Positions 62,290-64,000 of a DNA stretch of 64,000 nucleotides are shown here, piece by piece. A program made the translations under genes and the position numbers. This DNA comes from Granulicella sp. GTDB taxonomy: Bacteria; Acidobacteriota; Terriglobia; Terriglobales; Acidobacteriaceae. The notes under the pieces were generated by a model. It worked only from the letters and a program-made list of their open reading frames with translations, made no database searches and was not told the DNA's origin. Position 1 is the stretch's first letter, and every line of letters starts with the position of its first letter. The stretch spans positions 62,001 through 126,000 of the forward strand of contig JANXYX010000001.1 of NCBI GenBank assembly GCA_025408425.1, in the 5' to 3' direction.

Positions 62290-63969
62290 TTACTTTGTTG
62301 CAGGTGATCCCGGGTTTGCTACAAAACGCGGCACCGTCATGTCGTCTCCAAACCGCCATGCAGTCAGATAAGACAGTTGCAGAATCCTCGTCATCTTTAC
62401 ATAGTTGATCTTTTCCGCCGTATCCGTGGTGTGATGATAGTCCGGATGAAAGCCCGTAAAGAACCAGAACGCGGGGATATTCTTGAGCACAAACGGAAAT
62501 TGGTCGCTGCGAAAGAAGACGTTCAACGCCGACTCGTGGTCGAAGCGGTGATCCAGCACCAGACCAACATGCTTGTTCTCCTCTTCCACCACCCGGTCGT
62601 AATCCGGGCTATACAAGGCGCCGATCAGGTTCAACCTGTTCGTCGTGTCCGCCGGAATCTCGATCAGTCCGTCAGTCTGCGGACTGGCAGTTTCATTCCG
62701 TCCAATCATGTCGAAGTTAATCATTGCCCGCGTTGTTGCCAACGGCCGCAACGGGTGCTGCGCCATGTAATAGCTGCCCAACAGGCCCCGCTCTTCGCTG
62801 GCAAACACCACGAACAAAATTGAACGCCGCGGTCTCTGCGGGTTGGCCGCAAACGCATGGGCTAGCTCCACCACCCCGACCGTACCGCTCCCATTGTCGT
62901 CGGCGCCATGCCAGATCTCCTCGCCGCTCTCTCCGTCATGATCGTGATGCCCCGAGATAATAATCGTCTCCGCCGCAAGGCGCGGATCACTGCCCTTCAA
63001 CAAGCCGGCAACGTTGTGCGAGATGCCAGTAGTTCGTGAAGCGTTTTTCAGGTGGATCGACAGACTTGTGTCCGGCAACTCCCGCGATTGGACCGTCAGG
63101 TCCTTGTCGATGGCCGCCTGCAGCTCGTGCGGAGTCCTACCTGCAGTCGCAAGGATCTCCTCTGCCACCTCGTCCAACACCGCCACCGACGGGATATGTA
63201 ACTCATCGTCGGGAAGCGCTTGCATAGGAATCGGTATCGCTCGCGTGATGCTACCGCCAATCCTGGCTGCCCGTTCCGTATTCGTAAGGTGCTTGCGGTT
63301 AGGCTCTGCCACCACAATCAGTGCAACCGCTCCATGCGCCTGCGCGTTCAGCAGCTTAACCCGGGTCGTGGCATAGCGTGTATTCCCGGTCCCGTTGAAG
63401 ATAGACCGCGCATCGGTCTCCTGAGGCTCATGGTCGAATACCAATACGATCTTGCCCTTGGCATCAATATTCTTGTAGTCGTCGTACCCAAGCTCTGGCG
63501 CCGTAATGCCAAACCCCGCGAATACCACGGGGGCAGTCACATCGGTATCATCGTGGTACGCTCCAAGTGCCTTCGGCGCGCTCCAAACGATCCGCTTGCC
63601 GCCACGATCTAGCGTGACAGCAGACGCCGCGCGATCCGCACGATACTCCACCAGGGGCACAGCCTGCAGGTAACTGGGCTTCCCGTTTGTATCCGTCGCT
63701 GCTGGCGTCAGGCCGGCCTTGGCAAACTCACTGGCAACCCACTCAGCCGCAGCGTCGTCCCCACGCTGGAGACTCATCCTGCCACCCAGCGCATCGGAAG
63801 AAAGAAACGCCAGGTTCGCTCGCAAGTCAGTCTCATGGATGACTCCGTAACCGGCCATCTCCCGCACCGGCACCCTGGCGGGAGCAGGAGCCACAGTCTG
63901 GGCCATGCCCAACTGCACAGCACCAACTCCAACCAACATGACTACCGCTACGCAGTGAGCAATTTGCAT
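62290..63969 (-). CDS. Secreted M28-family peptidase with PA-like domain (559 aa)
   Basis: This exported zinc peptidase has a signal peptide (MQIAHCVAVVMLVGVGAVQL, cleaved near GMAQ). An inserted PA-type domain (GKIVLVFDHEPQETDARSIF) is followed by the M28 core: ISGHHDHDGESGEEIWHGAD, DDNGSGTVGVVELAHAFA, catalytic Glu in FVVFASEERGLLGSYYM and MINFDMIGRNE. The ATG at 63969 puts the signal at the very N-terminus; a GTG at 63993 is possible. The 5' flank is cut by the window end, so its promoter is not seen. Confidence 0.92.
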   Translation of the reverse strand: MQIAHCVAVVMLVGVGAVQLGMAQTVAPAPARVPVREMAGYGVIHETDLRANLAFLSSDALGGRMSLQRGDDAAAEWVASEFAKAGLTPAATDTNGKPSYLQAVPLVEYRADRAASAVTLDRGGKRIVWSAPKALGAYHDDTDVTAPVVFAGFGITAPELGYDDYKNIDAKGKIVLVFDHEPQETDARSIFNGTGNTRYATTRVKLLNAQAHGAVALIVVAEPNRKHLTNTERAARIGGSITRAIPIPMQALPDDELHIPSVAVLDEVAEEILATAGRTPHELQAAIDKDLTVQSRELPDTSLSIHLKNASRTTGISHNVAGLLKGSDPRLAAETIIISGHHDHDGESGEEIWHGADDNGSGTVGVVELAHAFAANPQRPRRSILFVVFASEERGLLGSYYMAQHPLRPLATTRAMINFDMIGRNETASPQTDGLIEIPADTTNRLNLIGALYSPDYDRVVEEENKHVGLVLDHRFDHESALNVFFRSDQFPFVLKNIPAFWFFTGFHPDYHHTTDTAEKINYVKMTRILQLSYLTAWRFGDDMTVPRFVANPGSPATK

Positions 63970-64000
63970 GATGACAAAGGTACACGGACGCACCCGAAAG

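Noticed and set aside
1..64000. CRISPR arrays, rRNA genes, tRNA genes, known riboswitches
   Set aside because: No regularly spaced repeat-spacer units, no rRNA-like stretches, no complete cloverleaf and no cobalamin riboswitch near cobO were seen; the only arrays are the short tandem repeats listed.

Overview
The window reads as chromosomal DNA from an acidobacterium of the class Terriglobia (Granulicella, Edaphobacter or Terriglobus type). This rests on four long TonB-dependent receptors of the Oar type with an N-terminal carboxypeptidase-regulatory-like domain, a high-GC background with strongly C/G-ending codons, the winged-helix-like regulator family at 50360, and several families of short intergenic repeats. 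Taxonomy is inferred from gene style; no database was searched.

Layout. 1-9.7 kb (minus strand): D-2-hydroxyacid dehydrogenase, a VOC protein, an Oar-type receptor, an endonuclease III homologue, isoaspartyl peptidase, a GNAT-like protein, a CDP-alcohol phosphatidyltransferase and greA. 9.9-14.1 kb: a second receptor, a hexanucleotide/REP-like repeat block, a helical-repeat protein, and a compact XRE regulator plus HNH nuclease operon with its own palindromic operator. 14.6-25.7 kb: mltG, a lipoprotein, a Gfo/Idh/MocA oxidoreductase with a small upstream partner, a PAS histidine kinase, acyl-CoA synthetase, alr, dnaB, a DUF5076 protein, a second repeat block and msrA. 25.8-30.1 kb: mnmG, a PfkB kinase and an MscS channel whose 3' end runs into an intergenic repeat. 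30.1-32.8 kb: a lower-GC accessory patch with repeats, an unknown two-TM protein, a 46-residue protein and an IS1595-family transposase. 32.9-45.4 kb: a VOC protein, a third receptor, obgE, a beta-barrel protein, nadD, rsfS with a histone-like tail, a fourth receptor with different base composition, rlmH and cobO. 45.4-47.2 kb: an AT-rich island with a beta-family protein facing an sce7726-like PD-(D/E)XK protein. 47.5-64 kb: GH51 arabinofuranosidase, an ABM monooxygenase, a frameshifted regulator, an Orn/Lys/Arg decarboxylase, accD, a SAM methyltransferase, two M28 peptidases, thioredoxin, an SPFH protein and small membrane proteins.

How the genes fit together. Most are core housekeeping: replication (dnaB), ribosome and tRNA biogenesis (obgE, rsfS, rlmH, mnmG), cell wall (mltG, alr), lipid metabolism (accD, CDP-alcohol transferase, acyl-CoA synthetase), NAD synthesis (nadD) and repair (endonuclease III, msrA). 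Nutrient acquisition is represented by the receptors, a Tat-exported arabinofuranosidase and secreted peptidases. Two receptor genes share a TetR-type palindrome placed exactly between their putative -35 and -10 boxes, which suggests common repression. The strongest candidates for little-described systems are the beta/sce7726 pair, the XRE-HNH operon, and the 19-bp palindromic leaderless divergent promoter at 58753-58771.
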